Positions 53,140 through 63,282 of a stretch of DNA of 64,000 nt are shown here, piece by piece. How positions within the stretch are numbered: position 1 is the first letter of the stretch; the number at the start of each line of letters is the position of its first letter. The position numbers were made by a program, and so were the translations under genes. This DNA is from Flavobacterium sp. Lineage in GTDB: Bacteria; Bacteroidota; Bacteroidia; Chitinophagales; Chitinophagaceae. Under the pieces are notes generated by a model, which was given only the letters and a program-made list of their open reading frames with translations, did not search any database and was not told the origin of the DNA. Location of the stretch: positions 49,883-113,882 of the forward strand of contig JASGCX010000001.1 in NCBI GenBank assembly GCA_030053925.1, read 5' to 3'.

Positions 53140-53382
53140 AATGTGATGGTGTGATAATGTGATAATGTGATAATGTGATAATGTGATGATGTGATGATGT
53201 GATAATGTGATGATGTGATAATGTGATAATGTGATGATGTGATGATGTGATAATGTGATGATGTGATAATGTGATAATGTGATAATGTGATAATGTGATA
53301 ATGTGATAATGTGATGATGTGATAATGTGATGATGTGATAATGTGATGATGTGATAATGTGATAATGTACTAATGCGATAAT
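53140..53382 (+). repeat. Octamer tandem array between atpD and atpC
   Basis: About 28 consecutive 8-bp units alternate between GTGATAAT and GTGATGAT on the plus strand, ending near GTACTAATGCGATAATT. It fills the intercistronic gap of the minus-strand atpD-atpC operon, up to about 6 bases before the atpC start codon. Minus-strand frames across it are open only because of the 8-base period (24-base amino-acid period). Confidence 0.95.
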
Positions 53383-53429
53383 TCAATTTATGGTCATTAG
53401 CACATCAGCAAATTAACTAATTAGTTAAT

Positions 53430-54995
<1,566 letters not shown>

Positions 54996-55114
54996 TCAAT
55001 AATGAGTAATTTTTGGGGCAGGGGCTTTTGTAGTGCTATTTACCTGTTGTTGCCTCGCACACTTGTACGTTTTTATATATATTCAACTTTTCTCTTAGCG
55101 TAGGGTTACACACT

Positions 55115-55149
55115 AAAAAGACCGAAACTTTCGTGTCCCGGTCTAAACT
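55115..55149 (-). terminator. Terminator of the slyD-like gene
   Basis: Read on the minus strand, AGACCG and CGGTCT pair and run into TTTTTAG. It begins about 27 bases after the stop of the minus-strand prolyl isomerase gene. Confidence 0.65.
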
Positions 55150-55175
55150 TTTTAAACTCCAAACCATAAACTTAA

Positions 55176-55628
55176 TTATGGCATTATAATCATCGATTTT
55201 GGTGTAATGTCTACCAATTCTAATGCAAAAGTTAAGTCTTTACCAGCCAAAGGATGGTTAGCATCTAGCACAACCACATCTTCTTTTACTTCAACAATAG
55301 TTACAGGAAATTGCTGCCCTTCATTGTTGCTCATGCTTAATTGCATACCAACTTCAGGTGTCATATCTGGAGGAAACTGTGTTTTAGGAAAATCTAAAAT
55401 CATTTCTTGCTGTACCGCACCATAGGCTTGGTCTGCAGCAATAGTTACTGTTCTTTTTTCGCCAATAGCCATACCACTTACGCCATCATCAAAGCCAGGT
55501 ATTACCATACCGCTACCCACTTCAAACTCAAGTGGTTCGCGACCTGTAGAAGAATCGAAAATAGAACCATCGCTTAATGTACCATGATAATGCACTTTTA
55601 CAGTATCACCTTTTTTTACTTGTGCCAT
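55176..55628 (-). CDS. slyD: FKBP-type peptidyl-prolyl isomerase, SlyD-like
   Basis: This is a 150-residue cytoplasmic protein-folding catalyst. The FKBP part ([50 protein letters not shown]) is interrupted by the inserted-in-flap domain (residues about 72-130, [29 protein letters not shown]), which is the chaperone part. The core closes with [18 protein letters not shown]. The histidine-rich metal tail of E. coli SlyD is absent. It lies alone before atpD. Confidence 0.9.
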   Translation of the reverse strand: MAQVKKGDTVKVHYHGTLSDGSIFDSSTGREPLEFEVGSGMVIPGFDDGVSGMAIGEKRTVTIAADQAYGAVQQEMILDFPKTQFPPDMTPEVGMQLSMSNNEGQQFPVTIVEVKEDVVVLDANHPLAGKDLTFALELVDITPKSMIIMP

Positions 55629-55765
55629 TTGTATTTTTTAAATGTATAAAATAATTTCTGAGAGAACACATTAATGCTTGAATGGTTCGTTCAAAAAACG
55701 AAAGTACAACCCAATGCTTCTCATCACAACTAATTTATTTAATTTCCCACTTTTAAAACCATTGT

Positions 55766-57076
55766 ATGAGGTATTTTGCCACCGTTATTTGCACCCTATT
55801 TTTAGCTTCAATTGTATTGGCGCAGCCAAAAAAAATTACCCATAAACCTAGTGCTACGGCTATTTTACCAGCAAAAAATATTTTGCCAGCGGCCAATGCA
55901 ATGCACCAATATTTGCCACTACTAAAAGGTAAGCGTGTAGGCATTTTTGCCAATCATACTGCAACCGTAGGCGATACACATTTAGTAGATACGTTGCAAA
56001 AACTTGGTATTACCATTACCAAAGCCTTTGGCCCAGAACATGGTTTTAGAGGCACAGCCGATGCAGGGCAAAAAGTAGATAACTACATAGATTCTGCCAC
56101 TAACATTCCTGTTATTTCTTTATACGGCAAAAAACGCAAGCCCACAGCACTAGACCTTGCAGATGTAGATGTGATGTTGTTTGATATTCAAGATGTGGGT
56201 ACACGCTTTTACACCTTTATTTCTTCGCTACAAGAATTTATAGAAAGTGCTATTGAATTTAACAAGCCACTAATTATTTTGGACCGACCAAACCCCAATG
56301 GTTTTTATGTAGATGGTCCTGTGCTTGATTCTAGTTATAAAAGTTTTGTAGGCATGCAACCAATACCTACCGTGTACGGTATGACAATGGGTGAATATGC
56401 CAAAATGCTGATAGGCGAGCAAATGCTAGATTGGAAATACATTCGCAAGCAAGACCACATTAATTCTTTAGGAGAAATTCTTGGCTTTGAAGAAGGGCGA
56501 ACTAATTTTAGCCTTACAGTAATTACTTGTAAAAATTACACCCATAAAAGCAAGTACAATTTACCTGTAAAACCTTCGCCTAATTTACCAGACATGGCTA
56601 GTATTTATTGGTACGCAAGCACCTGCCTATTTGAAGGCACCATACTTAGCGAAGGTAGAGGTACAGAACATCCGTTTTGCCTATTTGGCCACCCAAACTT
56701 GCCCGATACATTATTTAGCTTTACACCAATGCCTACCGCAGGTGCAAGTAGCCCCAAATTAAACGGCAGTAAATGTTACGGCTGGAATTTGTACGGCACT
56801 AATGAGCAAGTATTACACCAAGTAAACAATCAAATTCAGTTGAAGTATGTACTAGATGCTTATCGCTTATTTACTGCCAAAGACAGCTTTTTTTTACAAC
56901 CAAAAAGTAAAAAATCTACCGACTATTTCTTTAACAAATTAGCAGGCAATAGTGAGTTAATGGCGCAAATAAAAGCTGGCAAATCAGAAGCTGAAATTAG
57001 AAAAAGCTGGCAACCTAAATTACAAGCCTTCAAAAAAATTAGAAAGAAGTATTTGTTGTACCCCGATTTTGAGTAA
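55766..57076 (+). CDS. NamZ-like exo-beta-N-acetylmuramidase (DUF1343)
   Basis: This is a secreted 436-residue protein with a signal peptide (MRYFATVICTLFLASIVLA-QP). The DUF1343 family motifs are clear: LLKGKRVGIFANHTA near 52, AFGPEHGFRGTADAG near 88, LFDIQDVGTRFYTFISSL near 135, ILDRPNPNGFYVDGPVLD, and the C-terminal YWYASTCLFEGTILSEGRGTEHPFCLFGHP near 285-315. NamZ, a member of this family, removes MurNAc from the end of peptidoglycan fragments; in this phylum it serves cell-wall recycling. A heptamer array starts within a few bases of the stop codon. Confidence 0.9.
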   Translation: MRYFATVICTLFLASIVLAQPKKITHKPSATAILPAKNILPAANAMHQYLPLLKGKRVGIFANHTATVGDTHLVDTLQKLGITITKAFGPEHGFRGTADAGQKVDNYIDSATNIPVISLYGKKRKPTALDLADVDVMLFDIQDVGTRFYTFISSLQEFIESAIEFNKPLIILDRPNPNGFYVDGPVLDSSYKSFVGMQPIPTVYGMTMGEYAKMLIGEQMLDWKYIRKQDHINSLGEILGFEEGRTNFSLTVITCKNYTHKSKYNLPVKPSPNLPDMASIYWYASTCLFEGTILSEGRGTEHPFCLFGHPNLPDTLFSFTPMPTAGASSPKLNGSKCYGWNLYGTNEQVLHQVNNQIQLKYVLDAYRLFTAKDSFFLQPKSKKSTDYFFNKLAGNSELMAQIKAGKSEAEIRKSWQPKLQAFKKIRKKYLLYPDFE

Positions 57077-57079
57077 AGA

Positions 57080-57245
57080 AGTGAATGGGCGATAGTTGAT
57101 AGTTGATGGTTGATAGTTGATGGTTGATAGTTGATAGTTGATAGTTGATAGTCGATAGTCGATGGTCGATGGTTGATGGTCGATAGTTGATAGTTGATAG
57201 TCGATGGTTGATAGTTGATGGTTAATGGTCTATGGTCTATGACGG
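57080..57245 (+). repeat. GTYGATR heptamer array after the NamZ-like gene
   Basis: About 22 heptamers of the form GTTGATA, GTTGATG, GTCGATA or GTCGATG begin within four bases of the NamZ-like stop codon and end with GTTAATG and GTCTATG. They are on the same strand as the gene. The array meets a second array of opposite orientation. Confidence 0.95.
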
Positions 57246-57253
57246 TTTGCGAA

Positions 57254-57456
57254 TTTTCACTTTTCACTTCTCACTTTTCACCTTTCACCTTTCACTTTTC
57301 ACTTCTCACTTTTCACCTTTCACTTCTCACCTTTCACTTTTCACCTTTCACGTTTTCACCTTTCACGTTTTCACCTTTCACCTTTCACCTTTCACATTCT
57401 CACCTTTCACCTTTCACCTTTCACGTTTTCACCTTTCACGTTTTCACCTTTCACTT
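57254..57456 (-). repeat. GTGAAAG heptamer array after the serine dehydratase gene
   Basis: On the minus strand about 200 bases of GTGAAAG, GTGAAAA, GTGAGAA and GTGAAAAC units start directly at the TAA stop codon of the dehydratase (57457-57459) and run away from it. It points towards the GTYGATR array, so the two arrays are head to head and fill the whole convergent gap of 380 bases. Confidence 0.95.
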
Positions 57457-58884
57457 TTAACACTCACTCAATCCAACAGATATATTTATTGCCAAGCCGC
57501 CATCAGAGGTTTCTTTGTATTTACTGTTCATGTCTAGTGCTGTTTCCCACATGGTTTTTATCACTTTGTCTAAACTTACTCTTGCGTAGTCGGGCATACT
57601 TTGCAACGCCAATTGCGATGCAGTAATAGCCTTAATTGCGCCCATGGTGTTGCGTTCTATACAAGGCACTTGCACCAAGCCACCAATGGGGTCGCAGGTT
57701 AAACCTAAATGATGTTCCATGGCTATTTCGGCAGCCATTAATGCTTGTTTTTGCGTACCACCAAGGCTTTCGGTTAATGCAGCCGCAGCCATGGCAGACG
57801 ATACACCAATTTCGGCCTGACAACCACCCATTGCTGCCGAAATAGTTGCGCCTTTTTTAAAGATACTTCCCACCTCGGAAGCGGTTAATAAAAACTTGAT
57901 AATCTTTTCTTCGCTATTACCATCGCAGAAGGCAATAAAATACAACAATACAGCCGGTATTACACCCGCAGCACCATTAGTAGGTGCAGTAACTACCCTA
58001 CCAAAACTGGCATTTTCTTCATTTACCGCTAGGGCAAAACAACTCACCCAATCTAATACATTTTTAAAGCCTTGGCCACTTTGTTTAATCACCATCAACC
58101 AATCTTGGTAATTAGCATAATCACCCAAATTGGCCGTTAATTTTTTGTTTAAAGCATAAGCCCTACGTTGCACTTGCAAGCCACCAGGTAATTCGCCTTG
58201 TGTATGGCAGCCTCTATAAATGCAATCTTGCATGGTGTGCCATATTTGCAATACCCCATTTTTTGTTTCACGCTCGCTGCGCCAAGCATATTCGTTTTCC
58301 ATTACTACCTCACTTATGCTTAAACCTTTCATGCACCAATGCAGTAAATCGTCTGATGTATTAATGGGAAAAGGCAGGTCTACACTTTGTTTGCTATTGG
58401 CTGTTTCGCCTTCCATTACCACAAAGCCACCACCAATTGAATAGTATGTTTGGCTAAATTGATGACCATTTGTAAGCGTTATTAAAAATGTTAAACCATT
58501 AGGGTGAAATGGCAAAGCTTCGTTGTATAAAAACTGAACGTGGGTACTTGGGTTAAACAAAATTATTACTTCGCCACCAAGTAGCAATTGCTTAGAAGCA
58601 TTGATATGATTGAGTTTTGGCGTAATGCTATTTACATCTATGGTTACAGGATCTTCGTTGCACAAGCCTAAAATAGTTGCAACATCTGTACCGTGGCCTT
58701 TACCTGTTTTAGCTAGCGAACCATACAGCAATACCGTTACACTTGCAACAGCATTTATTCCAAATTCTGCCTTTATACTATTCACACAGCGCATAGCAGC
58801 CCGCCATGGGCCAAGTGTGTGCGAACTACTAGGCCCAACGCCTATTTTAAACATATCAAATACAGAAATGGCTTCGTGTGGCAT
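57457..58884 (-). CDS. sdaA: L-serine ammonia-lyase, iron-sulfur-dependent
   Basis: The enzyme deaminates L-serine to pyruvate with a [4Fe-4S] cluster. It is a single chain holding both domains. The N-terminal SDH domain has [25 protein letters not shown] near residue 4 and [14 protein letters not shown] near 57. The C-terminal catalytic domain has [17 protein letters not shown] near 312, [27 protein letters not shown] near 345, and [24 protein letters not shown] near 390. The cysteines in the last two motifs are the cluster ligands. The start at 58884 is chosen because the protein family begins [12 protein letters not shown]. Its stop codon abuts the heptamer array. Confidence 0.93.
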   Translation of the reverse strand: MPHEAISVFDMFKIGVGPSSSHTLGPWRAAMRCVNSIKAEFGINAVASVTVLLYGSLAKTGKGHGTDVATILGLCNEDPVTIDVNSITPKLNHINASKQLLLGGEVIILFNPSTHVQFLYNEALPFHPNGLTFLITLTNGHQFSQTYYSIGGGFVVMEGETANSKQSVDLPFPINTSDDLLHWCMKGLSISEVVMENEYAWRSERETKNGVLQIWHTMQDCIYRGCHTQGELPGGLQVQRRAYALNKKLTANLGDYANYQDWLMVIKQSGQGFKNVLDWVSCFALAVNEENASFGRVVTAPTNGAAGVIPAVLLYFIAFCDGNSEEKIIKFLLTASEVGSIFKKGATISAAMGGCQAEIGVSSAMAAAALTESLGGTQKQALMAAEIAMEHHLGLTCDPIGGLVQVPCIERNTMGAIKAITASQLALQSMPDYARVSLDKVIKTMWETALDMNSKYKETSDGGLAINISVGLSEC

Positions 58885-58887
58885 GTG

Positions 58888-58917
58888 TAACAAGTTTCAA
58901 GTTGCAAGTTACAGGTT
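58888..58917. repeat. Short CAAGTTACAGGT word repeat upstream of the serine dehydratase gene
   Basis: CAAGTTTCAAGTTGCAAGTT and ACAGGTTGG are consecutive GTTNCAA words, directly upstream of the dehydratase start codon on its 5' side. It is another small member of the word-repeat class. Confidence 0.55.
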
Positions 58918-58945
58918 GGTGGGTTCGTTTATAAGAAGCCTATCT

Positions 58946-58981
58946 AAAATAAAAACAGCCAACCCAAAAATAGATTGGCTG
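58946..58981 (-). terminator. Terminator of msrA
   Basis: On the minus strand CAGCCAA and TTGGCTG pair around a 12-base loop and run into TTTTTATTTT. It begins about 30 bases after the msrA stop codon. Confidence 0.75.
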
Positions 58982-59010
58982 CATACATCAACCTAAACTA
59001 ACAACACAAC

Positions 59011-59658
59011 CTAATTTTTCAACCTACCCTTGTACGTATTTTTAAAACGCTCAAATCTTGGTAACGACACGTTTTGTATGTAACCGTTATCTGGATTTTT
59101 CTGAACAAATTTTTGATGATATTCTTCTGCTCGGTAAAAAGCCGTTAATGGTGTTACCTCTGTAACTATTGGCTTTTTAAACATGCCCAATTTATTGTAT
59201 TGCGCAATGGCATTGGCTGCCATCACTTTTTCGGCCGGTGTTTGGTAAAATATAACTGAGCGGTAAGACGAACCTCTGTCTGGCCCTTGCTGATCTTTGG
59301 TAGTAGGGTCGTGTGAGGTAAAAAATACGTCTAACAGAGCGTTGTAACTAATTACTTTAGGATCGTAATACACTAAAATAGTTTCTGCATGACCAGTAGT
59401 TTCGGTACATACATCTCTGTACGTTGGGTTTACCGTATGGCCACCAGCATAACCAGCCACTGCGCTATCTATACCAGGTACCGCATCAAAAATATGGGGC
59501 GAACACCAAAAGCAACCTTCTGCAAAAGCCGCTATTGCTTTACCCTTAGGCGCAGCTAAATTTACCTTGTACACACCTTGTGCTTTGGCACAACTATTTT
59601 GCCCTAACATCACTAAACCCAAAGCTACAAAAGCTATTGAGCGTTTTAATTGTTTCAT
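59011..59658 (-). CDS. msrA: Exported methionine sulfoxide reductase A
   Basis: This is a 215-residue reductase of methionine-S-sulfoxide. The N-terminal 26 residues form a signal peptide with a possible lipobox ending GQNSC, so it may be a lipoprotein in the periplasm. The catalytic GCFWC motif lies near residues 49-53, followed by GYAGGHTVNPTYRDVCTETTGHAETI and SHDPTTKDQQGPDRGSSYRSVIF. A second conserved stretch is YRAEEYHQKFVQKNPDNGYI. The length and motifs match MsrA, and no MsrB domain is fused. Confidence 0.93.
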   Translation of the reverse strand: MKQLKRSIAFVALGLVMLGQNSCAKAQGVYKVNLAAPKGKAIAAFAEGCFWCSPHIFDAVPGIDSAVAGYAGGHTVNPTYRDVCTETTGHAETILVYYDPKVISYNALLDVFFTSHDPTTKDQQGPDRGSSYRSVIFYQTPAEKVMAANAIAQYNKLGMFKKPIVTEVTPLTAFYRAEEYHQKFVQKNPDNGYIQNVSLPRFERFKNTYKGRLKN

Positions 59659-60037
59659 AATTTATTTTTACTTGTAACTACCTACCTAACAATATTTACA
59701 AACGGCGGCTTTAATTGTTTGCTGTATATACGAGAACCATTGGTTTTACTTACAAAACAACATCACAAAATTTTCTTAACACTACGATGGTTTTAAAATG
59801 CTAGTTTACAATTAATAGTTTTTAGTTTGCAACACACGAAGGCTATAACATTCGCCATATCGATGCTATTATTTTATCCAAAATTTTGGCCAAAATACTA
59901 GCACAATCATACAGCAATTAATTTCTAAAAAACAATACCAGCAAGGCTTTCTGCATTGCGATACCATTTACATTTATGAGAACTTTATTGCTGCGGCAAA
60001 CAGTTTTGCATCATAAATCTATCCATAAGCCTTACAA
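59659..60037. other. Intergenic region with a possible gene remnant
   Basis: No gene with a start codon is found. From about 59860 to 60016 one plus-strand frame is open without a start. Its end (KKQYQQGFLHCDTIYIYE, then NFIAAANSFAS and a stop) has the composition of a real protein tail. It could be the last part of a deleted gene, or chance. Confidence 0.35.
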
Positions 60038-61624
60038 CTATTGCTTATCAATAGCCACAATACAAGCCACCATATTTCTATCGCCTGTGGATGTTTCAAA
60101 ACCAATAGTACCATTACTAGCACTAGCAAATTGCACGCCTTTTACCGATAATCTTTTTACAGCCGCATTTACAGCATTGTTAAAGCCATTGATTTTATTA
60201 GCGTTTACGGCAGTGTTTAATTGAAATACGTTTAAAGGCTTTTTACTAAATACAACCGCCATAAAATCTTGGTTGCCTACATTATCTGCCTGCATACTCA
60301 TACCACGAGGAAATAAACGAAAGCCTGTAATACCGCAATACGGCGAAAACTTAGTTATAGTAGCATCGTTATTTGAAGGATAAGGAAACAAAACATAACT
60401 GCTACCATCGGTTTCTTTACCCAAAACATACACGTAACAAGCACTATTATTTTTCACTTCTATTTTAAAGGTTGTGCCTTTGGCAATAGGGCTTGTGGTT
60501 TTAAAAATATTGCCTTGGGTTAATTGTAATGGTATGTAGCGCTTAGTTGTAGCTTCTACCAAGCCAATATTGCAAGCTAAATTTTGCACATCGGCGGCAC
60601 CTTTTTTAGGCGCAGGATTAATGCCATAAGCCTCACGAACAAAGCGTTTAAAATCGCTGTACTTTACATACGCAACACCATTATTGCCCCAGCCTTTGCC
60701 CCAGCTATTCATTATTTCAAATGCGCCACCTTCTTTTCTATCATCGTAGCCTATTACGCACATAGCATGACCACCAAAACCCATCATTGTATAATCATCA
60801 TTGGTAGGATGCCAAATATTTTTACCTGTCATTTCTTGCATAAAACTACCGCCAACCATCATGCCTATTACCACAGGCACATCTTTTGCCAAATGCTCTT
60901 TTACTGCATGAATATTAATACCATTGGCACTTTCAGTGGTAGTAAGCCTTGTAAAACCTTGCATCCTAAAGCCCGATGCTTCTTGCATGAGTTGTACATT
61001 TGGCTGCCTATCACAATCTCTATCATCGTAAGGAAAATCGTTAAATGGTACTGCGCCTACTTTGGTCATTGTTTCCATTGCACGAATAATATAACTGCCA
61101 TTACAACCATCTAACTTAATTTGATTGTACAAAAACGATGGACTAAATGCTAGTTTATTGGGATTTTCACCGGTGCTTGCCGCTTCAAGCACAGTTCTTG
61201 CACCATAAGCACTGCTCCAAGCTACACAGCTACCTTGCTGCCCTTGGTTTAATCTATCGGGCGCAAATTTTAAAAGCGATACATATTCTGGCAAATCGGT
61301 TTTACTTTCATCTAAACCTTCGTACACTTCTGCTTTGTAAAATTGTTTAGGGTCTAGCACACCACCAGTAGATAATTGCAATTCGTTGGCGTTATTAAAC
61401 AAATTACCAACACCATTGCAGCCGCCTTTAAAATAAAACACACCACCCACAGCAAGAAGCACCAACAATAATATTGGTTTACGAATAAGCAATCCTATAA
61501 TCATGGGCAAAAACTGAAACAAAATATTTCCTCCGCCGCCGCCTCTATTGCCGCCGCCGCCACGGTTGTAGTCGTCACTATTATCTTGTTGATCGTTTGG
61601 ATCGTCTACCATTCTTATAGGCAT
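60038..61624 (-). CDS. Membrane-anchored papain-like peptidase with DUF4384-type tail
   Basis: This 528-residue protein starts with an acidic and Gly/Asn-rich cytoplasmic stretch (YNRGGGGNRGGGGGN), then a hydrophobic helix pair (residues 36-64, FLPMIIGLLI, ILLLVLLAVGGVFYF). The C1-type peptidase domain follows: QGQQGSCVAWSSAYG holds the catalytic cysteine near 130, GGHAMCVIGYD the histidine near 284, and NSWGKGWGNNG the asparagine near 305. The last 170 residues (NIFKTTSPIAKGTTFKIEVKN onwards) are beta-rich and resemble DUF4384. The role is unknown. The start at 61624 (MPIRMVDD) precedes the disordered region. Confidence 0.82.
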   Translation of the reverse strand: MPIRMVDDPNDQQDNSDDYNRGGGGNRGGGGGNILFQFLPMIIGLLIRKPILLLVLLAVGGVFYFKGGCNGVGNLFNNANELQLSTGGVLDPKQFYKAEVYEGLDESKTDLPEYVSLLKFAPDRLNQGQQGSCVAWSSAYGARTVLEAASTGENPNKLAFSPSFLYNQIKLDGCNGSYIIRAMETMTKVGAVPFNDFPYDDRDCDRQPNVQLMQEASGFRMQGFTRLTTTESANGINIHAVKEHLAKDVPVVIGMMVGGSFMQEMTGKNIWHPTNDDYTMMGFGGHAMCVIGYDDRKEGGAFEIMNSWGKGWGNNGVAYVKYSDFKRFVREAYGINPAPKKGAADVQNLACNIGLVEATTKRYIPLQLTQGNIFKTTSPIAKGTTFKIEVKNNSACYVYVLGKETDGSSYVLFPYPSNNDATITKFSPYCGITGFRLFPRGMSMQADNVGNQDFMAVVFSKKPLNVFQLNTAVNANKINGFNNAVNAAVKRLSVKGVQFASASNGTIGFETSTGDRNMVACIVAIDKQ

Positions 61625-61726
61625 GGTTATCTCATTTTTATTGGCTAAAAATAAAAGCAAAATTGTTTTAATTTTTTTTTGGCTAGTAATTTTATCACTT
61701 CTATATTTGCACTCCCAAAAACAACC

Positions 61727-61798
61727 GGAGCGTTGGTCAAGGGGTTAAGACACCTCCCTTTCACGGAGGAATCACGGGTTCGATTCCCGTACGCTCTA
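61727..61798 (+). tRNA. tRNA-Glu (anticodon TTC)
   Basis: The 72-nt gene folds as a cloverleaf. The acceptor arm GGAGCGT pairs with ACGCTCT (one G-U pair). The D-arm is GTC/GAC, the anticodon stem CCTCC/GGAGG holds loop CTTTCAC with anticodon TTC, and the T-arm ACGGG/CCCGT encloses TTCGATT. CCA is not encoded. A terminator follows at once. Confidence 0.97.
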
Positions 61799-61799
61799 C

Positions 61800-61836
61800 A
61801 AAAAAAGCCGCAACAAATGTTGTGGCTTTTTTTATT
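61800..61836 (+). terminator. Terminator after tRNA-Glu
   Basis: AAAAAGCCGCAACA and TGTTGTGGCTTTTT pair (with one G-U pair) around a two-base loop and end in seven T. From 61837 to 62076 only AT-rich spacer is seen. Confidence 0.85.
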
Positions 61837-62076
61837 GCTGGCTACGCTGCATAATAAATACTTCTACCGTTTGCCTAGTTGTGGCAGGGCTTTACAGCAC
61901 CTTATTATATTGCCACGCCATACTTGCCTTTTTCAAATTCAAGGCTTTCTCTAACAATCTTTATAGTGTTCCACCCCATCCCAAATTCCCTAAGTTCACA
62001 TTATTATTTTAAGCCATAACGCATCCATTATACTTAACCTTCGCCAGCCATTATTTTCATTAGCATCTATTAGCCC

Positions 62077-62271
62077 CTATTTAGTCCAATCATATATTTG
62101 TTTTCGTGTAATCGTTTGCAGCTTAATATTGCGTTCCTTATCGTTAAGTATTTGATAAATTCTATTATTGCCTAAATTTTTAAAGTAGTCTTTATAGCCA
62201 ATATCAAATGCTTCTTTGCGATATACTGCAACAGAATGATTATTTTTATCGCTATTATTTTTTTGCAGCAT
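62077..62271 (-). CDS. Small hypothetical protein, divergent from the restriction locus
   Basis: This is a 64-residue basic protein (NSDKNNHSVAVYRKEAFDIG, then YKDYFKNLGNNRIYQILND, ending TRKQIYDWTK) with no signal peptide or membrane helix. I do not recognise it. It is divergent from the type III restriction-modification genes with a 24-bp dyad between the two starts, so it could be a small regulator of that locus. The evidence is only positional, and a chance open frame is possible. Confidence 0.4.
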   Translation of the reverse strand: MLQKNNSDKNNHSVAVYRKEAFDIGYKDYFKNLGNNRIYQILNDKERNIKLQTITRKQIYDWTK

Positions 62272-62306
62272 CGTTTATAACTTATTTTGAAGTATCAAAG
62301 ACAGCA

Positions 62307-62330
62307 AAACGTTACCGTATAGTAACGTTT
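62307..62330. promoter_or_regulatory. 24-bp dyad upstream of the type III restriction locus
   Basis: AAACGTTAC-CGTATA-GTAACGTTT is a perfect inverted repeat with 9-bp arms. It lies 47 bases before the first plus-strand gene of the locus and 36 bases from the divergent small gene, where an operator would be expected. Confidence 0.5.
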
Positions 62331-62376
62331 GTGGATAAAAATTAATAGTCTTAACAGCTAAAACTAACAGCATCTT

Positions 62377-63222
62377 ATGGCAAAATATTTGCAAATAGCG
62401 TCAACAAAAAATGTAGGTTTCGAGGTTTTTTGTTACCAGTTAGTGGTTGATAAAACAATGCAAGCCGATGCGTTTAAAAAGTACGAATCACCTGAGCAAT
62501 TAAGGGCAGATAAAAACAACATTTTTAATGATGTTATAACCAATCAAAACTTTCGTTTTAATTCGTCAAGCACCAATATAAAATTGAAGCTGCTTTACCA
62601 GAAAGATGATATGTACTACTTTAAAATTAGTACACGCCGTAAAGCACGTATTTACAAAGAAGATTTTACAGAAGATACCATAGACAATTTTCCAAACATT
62701 ATTGTTGCCATCAACAACAATCCAGATGTTCAAAAAATTGCCATTCAAACCACTACCAACCCTTTTAAAGATGCCGAAACTGTAAGGCGTTTTATAATTG
62801 AAAGTGTAGATACAAAAATTAAAAACCACAGCCATTCATTTTATCTTGAACCCATTTTTGATAAGCAAGACTTTTGGCACTTTGTACGCAAGTACCCTAA
62901 CCAAATAACACAGCTTAATTTCAGCTTTATTTCACCCAACCTTGCCAACATTTCTAAAAATTTTACCATAGACCTTAAACAGGCTTATGAAGATACCAAT
63001 ATGCACAAGGCTAAGTTTGAAATGAAAGCCGAAGAAGGTAGCGTATTGCAAATAACAGAAAATGGCAAGTTTGTAAATGGATTGGTATCTTACATTGCTG
63101 ATGGTGGTGGTGCAGATAAGGGTATAACAGCAAAAATTTTAGGTAGGCGAGATGTATTAAATACTGCTCAAAACCAAAGTGAATTTACCATTGATGACAA
63201 ATTTATTAAAGCCAATAACTGA
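62377..63222 (+). CDS. Unrecognised protein of the type III restriction-modification locus
   Basis: This is a 281-residue soluble protein starting MAKYLQIASTKNVGFEVFCYQLV. It has alternating strands and helices, no signal peptide or membrane helix, and no motif I can assign. Stretches such as NFPNIIVAINNNPDVQKIAI and NFTIDLKQAYEDTNMHKAKF look like an ordered alpha/beta fold. It ends 60 bases before the type III methyltransferase start, so it is most likely in the same operon and may be an accessory or regulatory subunit. Confidence 0.65.
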   Translation: MAKYLQIASTKNVGFEVFCYQLVVDKTMQADAFKKYESPEQLRADKNNIFNDVITNQNFRFNSSSTNIKLKLLYQKDDMYYFKISTRRKARIYKEDFTEDTIDNFPNIIVAINNNPDVQKIAIQTTTNPFKDAETVRRFIIESVDTKIKNHSHSFYLEPIFDKQDFWHFVRKYPNQITQLNFSFISPNLANISKNFTIDLKQAYEDTNMHKAKFEMKAEEGSVLQITENGKFVNGLVSYIADGGGADKGITAKILGRRDVLNTAQNQSEFTIDDKFIKANN

Positions 63223-63282
63223 GAAGAATTAAACCAACAATTTAAAGATATTTTACTATAACCAACACATTGAAATAACAAT

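Noticed and set aside
53093-53386. A 97-codon minus-strand frame with HHIITLSHYH-like repeats overlapping atpC
   Set aside because: It comes from the octamer array, begins with TTG, and runs out of frame through the atpC start.
57215-57537. Plus-strand frames rich in FHFSLFTFHLSPF next to serine dehydratase
   Set aside because: They are translations of the minus-strand heptamer array. Their ends overlap the coding sequence of the dehydratase.
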